From assembly GCA_035578905.1 (NCBI GenBank), contig JAQJVL010000675.1:1-64000 (forward strand): 64,000 nt of DNA. Reading direction: 5' to 3'. The notes beneath the pieces are model-generated. The model had not been told where the DNA came from and made no database searches. It saw only the letters and a list, made by a program, of their open reading frames with translations. The translations under genes and the position numbers were made by a program. Source of the DNA: Stictocephala bisonia (Eukaryota > Arthropoda > Insecta > Hemiptera > Membracidae). This document shows positions 34,674 through 46,100 of the stretch, in pieces; positions within the stretch are counted from its first letter, which is position 1; each line of letters opens with the position of its first letter.

Positions 34674-35280
34674 TTCGAAACCTTCTAATCACGATTATAA
34701 TTTGGCATTTGAACAACTGACTGCAGACTTTCAAAGAAGGAAGCTTAAACATCTAATATGTTCACCCATGGGATGTATTCGTGACCATATCTCTCTGAAT
34801 CACTTTTTACAAAATCTTATTCAGTTTCAACAACGTACTAAAGCCTTCATCAGTATTATTGTATTCAATGAACCAGAAAGAAGACACTTAAGAAATGGTT
34901 TAACACACAGTTTATTTCTGAAAAGCATACAAGAGCTTTTATCTGTTATGCAGCCATATTATTTAACAGGACTAGTACCTGAGGATGATGGAAGACACCT
35001 AGAAGCCACGGTTCCTGTGCAAACCACAATTATTATGGAGGGAGAAAATTCCATATGTGACCTATCTGAAGAATATTCCACAACTATTGAAAAAGTGTCA
35101 GTGGTGCCCGGCGATCTCAGTTATTCTGAGGCGCTAAAGCAGAGCAGTGAATCAAGTGATGCCAAGAATCATGTTGATGCAAGTGGAATAGTTAGTATGT
35201 CTATCGATAGTTGTGGTGCGACACGGTCATCTGTTTCATCTTTAAACATGCTGGTTCAGGTAACTCCTCCGGTAACATAG
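34661..35280 (+). pseudogene. LINE ORF1 part d: macrodomain C-terminal half and ORF1 tail
   Basis: Continues the macrodomain: ATYDSKPSNHDYNLAFEQL, HLICSPMGCIRDHIS (the Asp in the position of the catalytic Asp of OARD1 within a GCxxD context), and QRTKAFISIIVFNEP. An acidic, Ser-rich tail follows to the TAG at 35278-35280. The ORF2 frame overlaps the last 70 bases in the -1 phase and lacks an ATG before its endonuclease motifs, so ORF2 expression probably depended on frameshifting or reinitiation. Confidence 0.75.
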
Positions 35281-35972
35281 TGAAATCCCAATCCCTAATA
35301 GTTTTCCATCAAAATATACAACATCTTTCTTCCAGAATAAATGCAATAGAAATAATTTTAGATGAGATAAAACCACAAATCGTTATATTAACAGAACACG
35401 ATACGAAAGAAGAAGAAGTAGAACGAATCAATATTCATAACTATAAAATAAGAGCCCATTTTTCAAGAAAAAACAAATCAAAAGGAGGAGTGATGATACT
35501 GGCAGAGGATGGGTTTGAGTTGAACCGGGTGACCGTGCCGAACTCTTTAACTGTAAAGTTACTTGAAGAGAGGCAATTTGAGTTTAGTATATGTAGCTTT
35601 AATACCCCTAAAAATAAAATTGTCATTATTGGGATATACCGATCACCAAACACAGATACTAAGATTTTTCTTGATAGGCTTAGTCTCTTAATTGAATATA
35701 TTAGTAAAAGATATGATAAAATAATAGTAGGGGGGGACTTCAATATTGATGTTTTAAAAAATGACAATAATTATAAATTTTTTAAAGAATCATTAAGGGG
35801 ACTAAATATGAAGTATTTAGTAGATTTTCCCACAAGAATAGCTGAGAATTCAGAAACAGCCATAGATAATTTCTTAATAAAAAATATAGATCTAAGTATT
35901 AAAGTTGAAGGTTTGATAACTAGTCTATCAGACCATGATGGTCAGATGCTAGAAATAAAAATAAACAATTAA
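35281..35972 (+). pseudogene. LINE ORF2: AP-type endonuclease
   Basis: Exonuclease-endonuclease-phosphatase fold: FHQNIQHLSSRINAIE (Asn), ILTEHDTKE (Glu), IIGIYRSPNTD (Tyr, Arg), IIVGGDFNIDV (Asp, Asn) and a final LSDHDGQML (Asp-His). This nicks the target for LINE priming. The open frame extends upstream to 35211 but has no ATG before the first motif. An in-frame TAA at 35970-35972 separates it from the next segment. Confidence 0.85.
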
Positions 35973-36381
35973 TTTAATTCAAAGAGATTGCCTGTAAAAC
36001 AAGAAATACGAAAGTTCTCACCAGAAAATTTAAAGTACTTTTCACAACTGTTGTCTAAAGAAACATGGGATGATGTCTATTTGGCCTCGGTGGAAAGAAA
36101 ATATGATAACTTTTACAATTCATTTAGGTTCTGTTTTGAGCAGGCATTCCCAAAAGTACTAATAACAAACAAAAAAAGAAAAAGTAATTGGATTACAGAA
36201 GAATTAAAATCTAAGCAAATAAATCTCATCCAACTAACTAAAGCACATCGGAAAAAAAAAATGTAGAGTCAAATATTAAATTAAATCAGGCAAAACAAAA
36301 TTATAAGCTTGAAATTATGAAATCTAAGTCTAACTATTTTCAAAAACAAATTAATAAATCTACTAACATCCAAAAAACCGT
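35973..36381 (+). pseudogene. LINE ORF2: EN-RT linker, frameshifted
   Basis: Same frame as the endonuclease after the TAA, reading LPVKQEIRKFSPENLKYFS and WDDVYLASVERKYDNFYNSF, then KRKSNWITEELKSK, the usual LINE linker with WxT. An A-run at 36251-36260 shifts the frame; the +1 frame continues with NVESNIKLNQAKQNYKLEI and KTVWKLINSE before another shift near 36400. Confidence 0.7.
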
Positions 36382-38112
36382 ATGGAAATTGATAAATTCG
36401 GAAGTGGGTGTAAAAGAGAAGGAAATTCTAAGCAACATTACACTGGTAAGGGAGCTCAAATTGTCTCTGATCCCAAGTTGATTGCAAATGTGTTCAATGA
36501 CCACTTTGTTAATATAGTGAAAGATATAAGTATAAGCAGTAAAGAACAGTTTGTAAATTTTGATTTGGAATGTAACTATAGTGATGTTCAGTTTATAAAA
36601 CCAACATTTAGATTAAGACAAATAAATGAAAGGGAGGTAGAACAAATAATAGACTCTTTCAAGAACAAGACATCTAGTGGACACGATGAAGTACCAGTCA
36701 CAGTAATTAAGGCAGTAAAAACAAATATAAGTGCAGTTTTATCCCATCTAATTAATTCATCTTTTGTTTCTGGTATTTTTCCAACTAAATTAAAACAAGC
36801 AAAAATAATACCAATACATAAAAAAGATGATAAAAAGAACGTTCTTAATTATCGACCAATATCTGTCCTACCAACATTGTCCAAAATTTATGAAAAAGCA
36901 GTATATTTACAGTTTACAGAATTTTTAGAAACATTTAATTTATTAGATAATGGCCAACATGGATTTAGATCCGGAAGGTCAGTTGTGAGTGCTGCTGTGT
37001 CATTTATCGAAACAATCATTGAATCAATTGATAAAGGAAAATATACAATTGGGATATTCATGGATATCTCAAAAGCTTTCGATAGTGTTAAACACTCTAA
37101 GCTCATAGACAAATTAAAAGATCTGGGAGTAGCAAAAAATGCTCTTAACTGGTTTCGGTCTTACCTGTCTGACAGATCTCAATATGTAGAAATAACCCAT
37201 TTATCAAAATACAACAAAATTATTAAATCCTCTTCACAATACAATGATCTAAGGTTTGGTGTACCCCAAGGGTCTATCTTAGGTCCATTGCTGTTTCTGT
37301 GTTATCTGGGTGGCATGGAAGGGGTGCTGGCACATAAGCCAAACAGTGAGCTTTGTCTCTATGCTGATGATGCTAACCTAGTGATGTCATCAAACTCTTT
37401 AGAAGAATTAGAAATTAATACATTTAACGAATTAGAAAAATTTGGAAACTATTTGAAAAACCACAATTTACTTTTAAATTCAAAAAAGACAAACTTTGTA
37501 AAATTCAAAACACCCCAAAATAGGATGTTAAAGGACCCAACAATAATCTGTCAATCATCCCAAATTGAAATGAAAAACAGCACAAATTTTCTAGGTTTAA
37601 CAATAGATCGTCATCTGAATTGGGACGAACACGTTCATAAGCTTTTAATTAAAATAAATTCCGGGGTCTATGCATTATCACGAATGAGTTACTACTGTGA
37701 CCTAAATACGTTAAAAAATATATATTTTGCTTATGTACATTCTCATGTTTCTTTTTGCATTGCTCTGTATGGTTCAACAAAACAAGTAAATATGGATAAT
37801 ATTTTAAAGCAACAAAAAAAGGCCATACGGATAATGCTAAGGCTGAAACATGATGATTCAGCTAAGGAACATTTTAAACATTTAAAAATTTTTACTGTTT
37901 ATTGCCAGTATATTTTTGAATCTATTCTTACAGCAAAAAAACAAAAATTAGACTTAAATTTTAAGTCACCCAGTCACCCTTATAACACAAGAGCAAAAAA
38001 TGAAGTGGTCCAGGACCATAGGCTAAAGTTTTTTGAAAAAAAAACCTACATATATGAGAAACAAATTTTTAAAATACATACCGCAAAACATAAAAATCGA
38101 AAAAGGCCTTAA
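36382..38112 (+). pseudogene. LINE ORF2: reverse transcriptase
   Basis: Long open RT segment: FNDHFVNIVKD, SSGHDEVPVTVIK, AKIIPIHKKDDKKNVLNYRP, QHGFRSGRSV, motif A FMDISKAFDSVKH, motif B FGVPQGSILGPLLF, motif C YADD (37360-37371), then KTNFVKFKTPQN, NFLGLTIDRHLNWDEH and a C-terminal HPYNTRAKNE region. Catalytic residues are intact. The clade is CR1/Jockey-like. It is expressed only if joined to upstream ORF2, which is broken here. Confidence 0.88.
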
Positions 38113-39558
38113 GTTCAAAAACAAGTTAAAAGAATACTTGCTCAACAAAGCTCTCTACTCTGTTGAGGAACTCTTTACCACTCTCTAACTCTAATATAAA
38201 CTGAACATCCAGAACAGAGTTTGTAACTAGAGTCAGTTAATACATTACATTGTTGTATTAATGTTAATACTAAACAATGTAAATATTTATTAATTTTAAA
38301 ATTGTTTGATTAGTTAAGTTAAGTAAGTTAGTGTTTAGAACCTTGACGCTATTCATTGTATCATATGTACATAAAAATGAATAAAGAGTATTTGAATTTG
38401 AATTTTGAATTTTCTAAACAAAATACGACGAATTTAGAAATTCGGAAAATCATTTTTATTGAACCGAAGCCTTATCAAACGTCTCGTTTTTTATTCATAA
38501 GTTTATAGTTTAGCTGCCCAAAATCTTCACTGTATCACTAGTTGGCACTTAGCTGATATTTCAGACTGCATCTCGTCGCCAATATCGGTTAGACCTATTA
38601 TACTAGCCGACTACGTCTATGGTTTTCATTCGATTACACCAGGTTTTAATAAATATATCGTTATGACATAATTATTTATAAGTTGTTCAGTGTAGCCTCA
38701 TGTATCGAAGTGGTTTCAAGTTGCACATATTTCATTACCGATCATAATTTAAAAATTAGTTCATCCTAAGCGACTTTAAAATTTATTTTTAGTAAACCTG
38801 CTTAGTTATTATTATCAATTGATTGAACCACAGTCTTTGTCATACAGATTTTCAAATTTGATTATATAATTCAGAGCGTATTTCTGGTTATTTGTAACCT
38901 TGTTATTACTGAATTAAATACCCACAGAATACAGATCCACTCTTCTTGGCGTGTACACAATAAATTTTTTGTTGAGAGGAGGCAATTCTCAAACAAATGA
39001 CCGCATTTGGCGATAATGCCTGAAATTTAGCATCAGTTTGGTTGGATGCAACTTTTGCCAACAAGCTTCACTACGTTTTCGGGGTACACTTTGAACTGAA
39101 CCACCAGAAAAACATATCGGCCGGCTGTGAAACTGTATAATTGGCTTGCATAGAAAATCTGATCTGTGATATGAGTGAACAGATTAAATCTTTATAATCC
39201 ACGTTGTTTCAATGAATAATATACTTTCTTAGTTTCTTATATCAAATTAGCTATGAAAAAAGGAAAAAGGTTAAACAAAACATAAAAATATCGGAAGGCA
39301 GGAAGTAAAGTTTTATTTATCAAATGTTACAGTTACAAACAACAAATCAAAGTTATTGTATTCAGTTTAGATGTATTTATTTACGAATCTGGCTAAACTT
39401 AACATATGCTTAGGATGGTGTCTGCCTTTTATAGTTGTCTTGGGTGAACAGGAAATCCTTCTGTAAATACTCTCTCGAAAAATACTCGATACTCGAGAAA
39501 TAAAAATGCCAACTACTCGACTCGACTCGAACTCAAAAATCACTACTCACACACCCCT
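38113..39558. other. LINE 3' UTR and rest of the hAT-like host
   Basis: 38113-38410 is the LINE 3' UTR, with AATAAA at 38381 and a TTTGAATTTGAATTTTGAATTTT tail written in shortened form as imperfect TTGAATTT units. Beyond is about 1.1 kb of non-coding sequence leading to CGAGTA-rich subterminal repeats at 39480-39559. No transposase coding found. Confidence 0.5.
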
Positions 39559-39867
39559 AATTATATTTTATTCATTATTATTATGAATGGGTATAAAATT
39601 ATACAAAAATATTTGTTGAAAAACTAAATTTACATTTTTGATATCCTCTGATACATAGTTTGATTAGAGAAATAAATACCCCCTTATTAAGAGTTTGCAC
39701 AACTATACAACAATGCATTTTGGATATTTTTTGTTGCTTTGTGCTAGATTTATAAGGAAGCAGTTTCCTAACCTTTGTTATTTTACAAACTTGGTTTTCT
39801 TCAAACAAAAAAGAACTAAAAGTATGGTTCTTATCTTAATAGCAAACAAACTAAAGGATCATATTAA

Positions 39868-40865
39868 CCCTGGATTAAGGGATAGAGTATATTTTATGCT
39901 GCTACAAATGCCTTCTTCATCGGGGGGTACAGCATATTTTATCCTCCTGTGTTAAACTCAATAAAACATATGTTTATCATCAAGCAAACCCAACAAACTT
40001 GGTACCAATCGACGCAGAATGTTCTGTTCTTTACATTTCAGTTTTTTAATAATGTTTTATACAATTTTATAAATGTAGAAAAATGTGCAGCAACAAACTC
40101 CCACTCAATTCCCGCCTTGAGGTCTGGAGGCAGTAAAATTGCCGATTTTGTCACATAACTGAAGAATAACCAGAAGACGGAATAAAACATATCAAATGTC
40201 AGTCAGCAGAGAATTAAATACTCTATCCACCAATATAAATTGCAAAGTTGTAGGTGATTTAGGTGTATTACCAAAAATGTTTTTTTGTACCCTTTTTTGC
40301 GTGTTTCAAATTCTACGTAGAGCAGACTTTCTCCATAAACAAAAAACATGAAAATATGTTTTAGGTTACAATATAAATATATTTCCTGAATAACTTTTTA
40401 TTCTCTATTCAATGGTGATTTTTCCATTTTTTTCTTGTACTATTTAATTACCTACAATGATCATACTGTAACTTTGCACATTTTTGCATTTTATGAAAAA
40501 AATTCCAATAAAACCTTGCAGTTTATCTAAAATATAACAACAACTTATTATGATCCACTAAATTCTAAACAATTTGGCTGTCTTGGAATTATTTACAATA
40601 TTTTTAGTACCCCTAATTAGGATTCAAAGTTATAATTTCCGTACATTATTTTCAAATTTTGTTCTTGATAATAATTATTTACTAAAATGGTATGTGAGGT
40701 TTGATTGTATTATGTGAGTATACAGTTCTTGAGAAGAAAACAGTATGCTAAAATGTACATTTGAAGCATATTTAGTATTTTTTATGATTTTTACTAAAAA
40801 AAGTTTGCAAAGCACCAGAAATGGCCCTGGTATTTTGGGAGTTTAACATTGCCGTTAATCTGGGG
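39868..40865. mobile_element. TTAA-flanked non-autonomous element, ~1 kb
   Basis: TTAA at 39864-39867 and 40866-40869. Ends CCCTGGATTAAGG and CCGTTAATCTGGGG are imperfect inverted repeats. This fits a piggyBac-like MITE. Internal sequence 39900-40450 is found again, inverted and diverged, at 54880-55980. No coding region. Confidence 0.6.
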
Positions 40866-40869
40866 TTAA

Positions 40870-41555
40870 GTATAATTAATACTTTGCACATTTTGGCAAG
40901 TTTTGTAAAAAAAATCTTAACCTAAAAATCGTCAAATGTTGCTGTTACATTTGGGATTTTAACATGCCACTGGTCTAGATTTAAATATAAAGGTCAACCA
41001 CTTTCAAAACTTAACTTAGTTTATTTGTGTAATAATAATATCAGATAAGGAAATATGTGTGAGTATTTAAAAAAAATTACAATATTTAACCCAGGTGCTG
41101 TGTAGCTATGAACTTTGTACGATGTTTCCCATGCAGCCAGATATATACCAGTGTCAGCTGGCCAAGTCAATTCGGTTTCACTTGGTGTGGTTGCCTACAA
41201 CTTGCTTACGGTCACTTGCGGTTGCTTACGGACCGCATAAGCACACATATTTTATATGTGTAAAACCTTAAATAAGAGCCCATATTGAGGATTTGAGGGC
41301 ATAATCCCTCATCAAGCATAGATAGTATATCTTTATCATTTTGCTACTTAAATTTGCATGTCATTAAATAAAAATTCTATACATAAACAAGGTGCAATTT
41401 GTTTTGGTGCGAATAATACAGAGCTGACTTCTCTGTAGTATGGTAACATTATAATCTAGATAGATGCACAAATCATGACAAGCAGCAATTATATATATTT
41501 ATGAATACAATAAACCACAAACGTGTGATATGGATTGAGTAAATGACATTTACAG
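40870..41555. other. End of FARS2 intron 3, no gene
   Basis: AT-rich with a diverged repeat of the element's right part (about 40880-40990). A small G/C-containing stretch at 41195-41250 holds the hairpin TGCGGT...ACCGCA. No gene. Confidence 0.4.
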
Positions 41556-41716
41556 CAGGAGCAGAGGGGAGGATTGGCTGGGCTTTTGGTGTGGGTCTGG
41601 AGAGGTTGGCAATGCGTCTGTACAGCATACCAGACATCAGGCTCTTCTGGAGTCAGGATTCAGGATTCCTTAACCAGTTTAAAGTTGAAGACCCATTTAC
41701 ACCTCTTGCATACAAG
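41556..41716 (+). CDS. FARS2: FARS2 exon 4 (residues 300-353)
   Basis: Acceptor TTTACAG/CAGGAG, donor ACAAG/GTATTT. It encodes [20 protein letters not shown], which includes class II motif 3 (GLER at 313-316; the Arg contacts ATP), then [18 protein letters not shown], a strongly conserved PheRS signature. Phase 1 in, phase 0 out. The preceding intron is 15.5 kb and carries the nested LINE and Penelope elements. Confidence 0.95.
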
Positions 41717-42011
41717 GTATTTGACTAAGAGTATGTTATTTTTGGACATATTTTCAATGTTACTAACAAGAATAAATGAAATGTGAATCAAAAAAATGAA
41801 AACATTATTAGGATTTTTTTTCAATGAATAATCAGCCAATTAATTTTAACTTCTTTATTTTTAACTGTATAATGAATTACATAAACAAAAAGAGTGTTTA
41901 GTGGTGAATAAAATGCTAGGATACATTTTAACATTTTATGTAGCAATTTTTGTTTGACGTGGCAAACTGAAATACAGTAGAGCCTCGGTTATCTGAGGTA
42001 ATTGGGATCGA

Positions 42012-43861
42012 ATTGAATAAACTAAAGTATGTATTCAACAAGTACTTTAGTTTTGAGGCCGACTCTCTAATTTCACAGGACTACTACTAATCATCCACAA
42101 GGTTTTCGATCGCCAGTGACGTCTATGGTGTTGACCCATGTTGATGAGAACGAGATGGCTCGGGTCATGCAGAGACTTAGCTCAAAGAAATCATGCGATA
42201 TTAATGGCGTTTCAGTTTGGTTACTTAAACAATGCTATAAGCAATTGTTGGTGCCACTAACCATACTTGTTAACATTTCACTTGAAACGGGGACCTTTCC
42301 AGACATCCTGAAAACAGCAAAAATCGTTCCAATTTTTAAAAAAGATGATATTTTAAATTGCATAATTAGCAATTATCGTCCTATTTCAATTCTTCCCTCC
42401 ATCAGCAAGGTTTTTGAAAAGATATTTCTGGCACAGCTGGAAAATTTTCTTTCACGCTATGACATTCTGGATCCTGAACAATATGGATTCAGGAAAAACA
42501 AGTCACCTGTCGATGCAGTCACAAATCTTATAGAGCTCGTTCTCGATGGATTGGAGAGAAAAGAACATGTGCTAAGCATATTTCTTGATCTCTCCAAAGC
42601 CTTTGACTGTGTGCAGCATGAGATACTGTTGCACCAGTTGGAGTCTTGTGGCGTTTGAGGTTTGTCGCACAAATAGGTCTCGTCATACCTTAAAGGCAGG
42701 ATCCAGTGTGTACAGGTTGACAATGCACTGTCAGGCAAAACGCTTATAACCCAAGGTGTCTCACAGGGTTTAATCCTTAGTCCAGTTTTGTTTAATCTGT
42801 ATGTCAATGGACTAAAATCTTCAATTCAGTTCGGAAAAGTCATTCAGTACGCTGATGACACGACTCTTTGTGAGATAGATAGATCATCGTGTGATTTAGA
42901 AGTAAAATTATTTATTGATCTAAATTAATGCATTTAACATTTTAATAAAATGGGCCTGAAAACAAACGATTATAAGTCAAATTTCATAACATTTTGTCTT
43001 CTTCAACACTTTGAACAGAACCGAATTACAGTAATGGTGGACGATGTACTCTTAGAGGAAACAGAGTCCACGAAGTTCCTTTGAATACACCTTGACAAAG
43101 GGTTGACTTGGGACTTTCACATTGACAGTGTGTGTGCTAGTTAACTCGGGCATTTTTGCTCTGCGCAATCTGGCACAATTCTGCTCCCTGGAAGTCTTAA
43201 AACTTGCATATTATGGCTTGATCCATACCGACTTAGCCTATGGTATAAGACTTTGGGGTAGCTGTTCTAAATACAAGCTGGAAAGGATTTTTAGACTTTA
43301 AAAAGGAGCTGTCAGAACTTTTTTAAAATTAAACGTTAGAGAGTCGTGTCGAGAAGCGTTTAGGGGGCTTAGATTATTGACCCTACCCTGCCTCTATATA
43401 TTGGAGGTCGCCCTGTACTGCAAGTCAAAGTGCACTTTGACGTGCGGTAGGGATGTTCACTCTTATGAAACTAGAGGGAGGAATAATTACAGAACGCAGA
43501 GGCATAAAAGTGCAGCTTTCGAGCGTCTGCCATCACAAGTGGGTGTAAACATAATCAATTTGCTCCCTGAACAAATTAAAAATCAAAACCTGAATTTGTT
43601 CGAAACATGTTTAAAACACCTTTTGGTGGAAAATGATTTTTATTCAGTTGAAGAATTCTTTCAAAGCCGCTGGGACAGTCAGTAAACACCCAATCACGCA
43701 ATTCTGGTGTCAAGTGTGTGAATGTACCTAGGATGCATTTGCAAAATGTATGTATGAATGTGTCCGATTGTGTGTGAGTGTTTTAGGCTAGACTAAATTA
43801 TGACTATTCCAACACAATTGTTAATTGTATTATGTATTATAAAGAAATTATTTATTTATTT
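42012..43861 (+). mobile_element. 5'-truncated LINE, reverse transcriptase
   Basis: Flanked by ATCGA (42007-42011 and 43862-43866), a plausible target duplication inside the Tigger-like element. RT reads [61 protein letters not shown] and motif [15 protein letters not shown], then a stop at 42656; another frame gives QGVSQGLILSPVLFNLYVNG and QYADDTTL (YADD at 42848-42859). The C-terminal domain is at 43377-43685 (HSYETRGRNNYRTQRH). Several frameshifts and stops; inactive. The 3' end has a TTTATTTATTTA tail. Confidence 0.85.
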
Positions 43862-44163
43862 ATCGAGGCCACCTCGGATACATAAAAACTCTGATAATAC
43901 GGAGGTTATTTTAAAAATTATGTAAAAACCACAAAAAAGTACAAAACTAGTTTATAATAAGAAAACACGCAAAATACTGTAAATTTAGTTACAGTCCTGT
44001 ACGAAAGTAGGAGCATCAGGTTATATCTTTTAAAATTTTATTACTGCAGGATGACAAGACGTTGGGAATACAGTATTGCATTTTAAAATGCAATTTAGTT
44101 GTTGTATTTTAGTTGATAAAAAACTGCAATAATAGAATTTACTGGTAAAGATCGATTAAAACT

Positions 44164-45175
44164 ATTAATAAAAAGGAAGCTACAACACAACACATCATAT
44201 AATTATTTGACAAGGAATCAGTGTCTTTATTAGCTGGAGGTGCTAGCTTAAGGCGCTGCAGGGGCGTCACGTGACGTATTTATGATACTGTAACCTACTA
44301 CACATTCTAGGAATAATTTTCCCCCAAATATATTCACTAATAACACATCACCAACTGACACTATCGGCTTAGTGAACTCATACTAAATGTGGTTGTTTTA
44401 GAGTGTTGATTTTCGTGATTTTAGAGTGTTGATTCGTGGCTAAGATAATGTCCACAGGCAGCATTTTAGGTAGGCAATTTCGTCTAATGTTATATTTGTT
44501 GACAACAAAAGCAGAGCATTACTTCCTTTGCGTTAACCAATCTCCAGTATTATTGTTTCATCATACCTTTCATATTTCATCCATCTACGATTCACATTTG
44601 CCATTTTACTTGGTTTTATGTGCAGGGTACTATTCAGTCCGTTTACCGAACGAAATTATCGTATTTATTCTGCCATTTAACACATTCTGCATTACCCTCT
44701 TAATAGTGCACAGAACCATTCAACATTTTAACCGAACAAAATTATCATATTAGTATCACATTTGTCGTACACTGATGGGTTCATCATTTCAATTTCGTTA
44801 TAAGATAAACAATTGTCAACCTTTTACCATTCATATCATAACACTGGAATAAAATATTGAACAATAACAGTAACAACAATAAATTACGGCAATATATCTA
44901 ATACTGTATTGTAAAATCACGAAAGTCAACACTCTAAAACAATCACATTTAGTATGAGTCCACTAAGCCGATGCTGTCAGTTGGTGATGTGTTATTAGTG
45001 AATGTATTTGGGTGGGAAAATTATTCCTAGAATGTGTAGTAGGGTACAGTATCATAAATACGTCACGTGACGCCCCTGCAGCGCCTTAACCTAGCACCTC
45101 CAGGCAATAGAGACACTGATTCCTTGTCAAATGATCATTTGATGTGTTGTGCTGTAGTTTTCCTTTTATTAATAG
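44164..45175. repeat. Long palindrome: 260-bp arms with 488-bp spacer
   Basis: Arms 44164-44423 and 44912-45175 are close reverse complements. They share AAGGAATCAGTGTCT, GGAGGTGCTAG, TTAAGGCGCTGCAGGGGCGT, CACGTGACG and AGTGTTGA. TTAA lies inside both arms next to GGCGCTGCAGGGG, so either a TTAA element sits in an already palindromic context or this is a long-TIR foldback element within the Tigger-like host. The spacer has only short, low-complexity open frames. Confidence 0.75.
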
Positions 45176-45268
45176 CTTTATGCTTATTTTCCATATTCTG
45201 ATAACTAGCTCGGTTAACTCAGAGGCTCGGTTGATCTGGACTCAGATAACTGAAATTCTGCTATACTG

Positions 45269-45846
45269 ATAGATCATAAGAATAGTAACTAGTACAGTAT
45301 TCAACATATTAACCTTCAATAGATACAAACACACTTAAACAATTCTATCCATGCTTCAAATTGTGAAGTTATTAAAACTAAAACGTCTGAGTAATGCATC
45401 ATGTTTTTTCACAATAATATTTGACTGCTAGCCCATCATTGTATGTCAAAATGGCTTTTTATCAGCTCATTCTTATTTATAAAGATTTTCCTCGTGCTTG
45501 GTTGCCCAGTGTTACAGACCAATTTTCTACCCGCTGCTATTTGTTGCCTTGGAATGATTTTCGTAATCTACGGATAGTGAAGAAAAAACACTTTCTTTCT
45601 TTCATATTATGTATGATGGTTTTTATTATTGTCAGATTTATATTGATGTATATTAGAATTTAGGATAAAAAAATCTCAAACTGTTGTGTAAAGACTATTT
45701 CAGTATTGTTGTTGTTTTTTGTCAACAATAGTTTTAGTCCTTAGGGTAAATGGTAGGGGGGGATTTTTAACCTAGTGATTTTGGAGTAGAAGAGTGGATG
45801 TAAAGTCACATCTCTGCAAGAGATAGGAAATTATAATAATTTCCAA
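45269..45846. other. Intron 4 sequence, no gene supported
   Basis: AT-rich. An 80-codon open frame at 45421-45663 has no domain I recognise and a hydrophobic C-terminus. I regard it as chance. Confidence 0.4.
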
Positions 45847-46100
45847 CAAATAGATGTTGGGAGAGATATTGTTGGACAGGTAACATTTCAATATTAATAT
45901 TATAACCATGTTTTATTGGAAGTTATTAATACAGAAATGGTCCTTCAATCAAAAAAATAACAATCCTTTTGAGTCCAAGTACTTGTGCTGTGCTGGACTT
46001 GTGTAGCAATATGTGCGAATGGATGGAAAGTTTTTGTAATTGACTGACATTGATCAATAAATAGTAGAACTTAATATTTCAATGATGACATAATATAGGC
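45847..46100 (+). repeat. Duplicated end of FARS2 exon 5 and adjacent intron, decayed
   Basis: Matches 47912-48170: GGGAGAGATATTGTTGGACAG/GTAAC resembles the end of exon 5 with its donor, and the following intron (ATGGTCCTTCAA, AATCCTTTTGAGT, TAGTAGAACT, TTTCAATGATGACATAATAT) aligns throughout. Only the last about 30 bases of the exon are present, with no acceptor nearby, so it is a non-coding partial duplicate. Confidence 0.8.

Larger units (their letters stand above)
28726..38410 (+). mobile_element. LINE with MBD, C48 protease, SGNH, macrodomain, EN and RT
   Basis: Composite non-LTR retrotransposon, CR1-like by its esterase-bearing ORF1 and RT type. Order: 33-bp repeats, ORF1 (28900-30191 continued at 33639-35280), ORF2 endonuclease and RT (35281-38112), short 3' UTR with AATAAA at 38381 and an imperfect TTGAATTT tail. 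The Penelope-like element 30192-33625 splits ORF1. Damage: the insertion, frameshifts near 34322 and 34660, an in-frame TAA at 35970, and a shift at the A-run near 36250. The exact 5' end is unknown. The 3' end is set by the tail repeats. Confidence 0.8.
27207..39559. mobile_element. hAT-like terminal repeats bounding a 12.35-kb nest
   Basis: TAGGGGTGTGCGAGTA at 27207 pairs with TACTCACACACCCCTA ending at 39559 (16 bp, one mismatch). Both ends have subterminal CGAGTA/TACTCG clusters, and an 8-bp flank pair (ATTATTTG, ATTATATT) matches at 6 of 8. These are hAT-type features. No hAT transposase is visible in 27230-28700 or 38420-39500, so the host element is probably non-autonomous and is swollen by the LINE and Penelope insertions. 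The ends could instead come from two separate copies. Confidence 0.5.
41975..45268. mobile_element. Tigger/pogo-like element hosting a LINE and a palindrome
   Basis: Left end TA-CAGTAGAGCCTCGGTTATC is typical of Tigger-like (Tc1/mariner superfamily) ends. The right end, read on the minus strand, is CAGTATAGCAG followed by CAGTTATCTGAGT and ACCGAGCC, a diverged match. Left-end sequence resumes after the inserted LINE as CGAGGCCACCTCGGATACAT. No transposase visible, so non-autonomous or decayed. The assignment rests on ends only. Confidence 0.45.

Noticed and set aside
44436..44753. 105-codon open frame in the palindrome spacer
   Set aside because: No recognisable domain and located in non-autonomous transposon sequence.
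45421..45663. 80-codon open frame in intron 4
   Set aside because: No domain, no splice or promoter support; length expected by chance.
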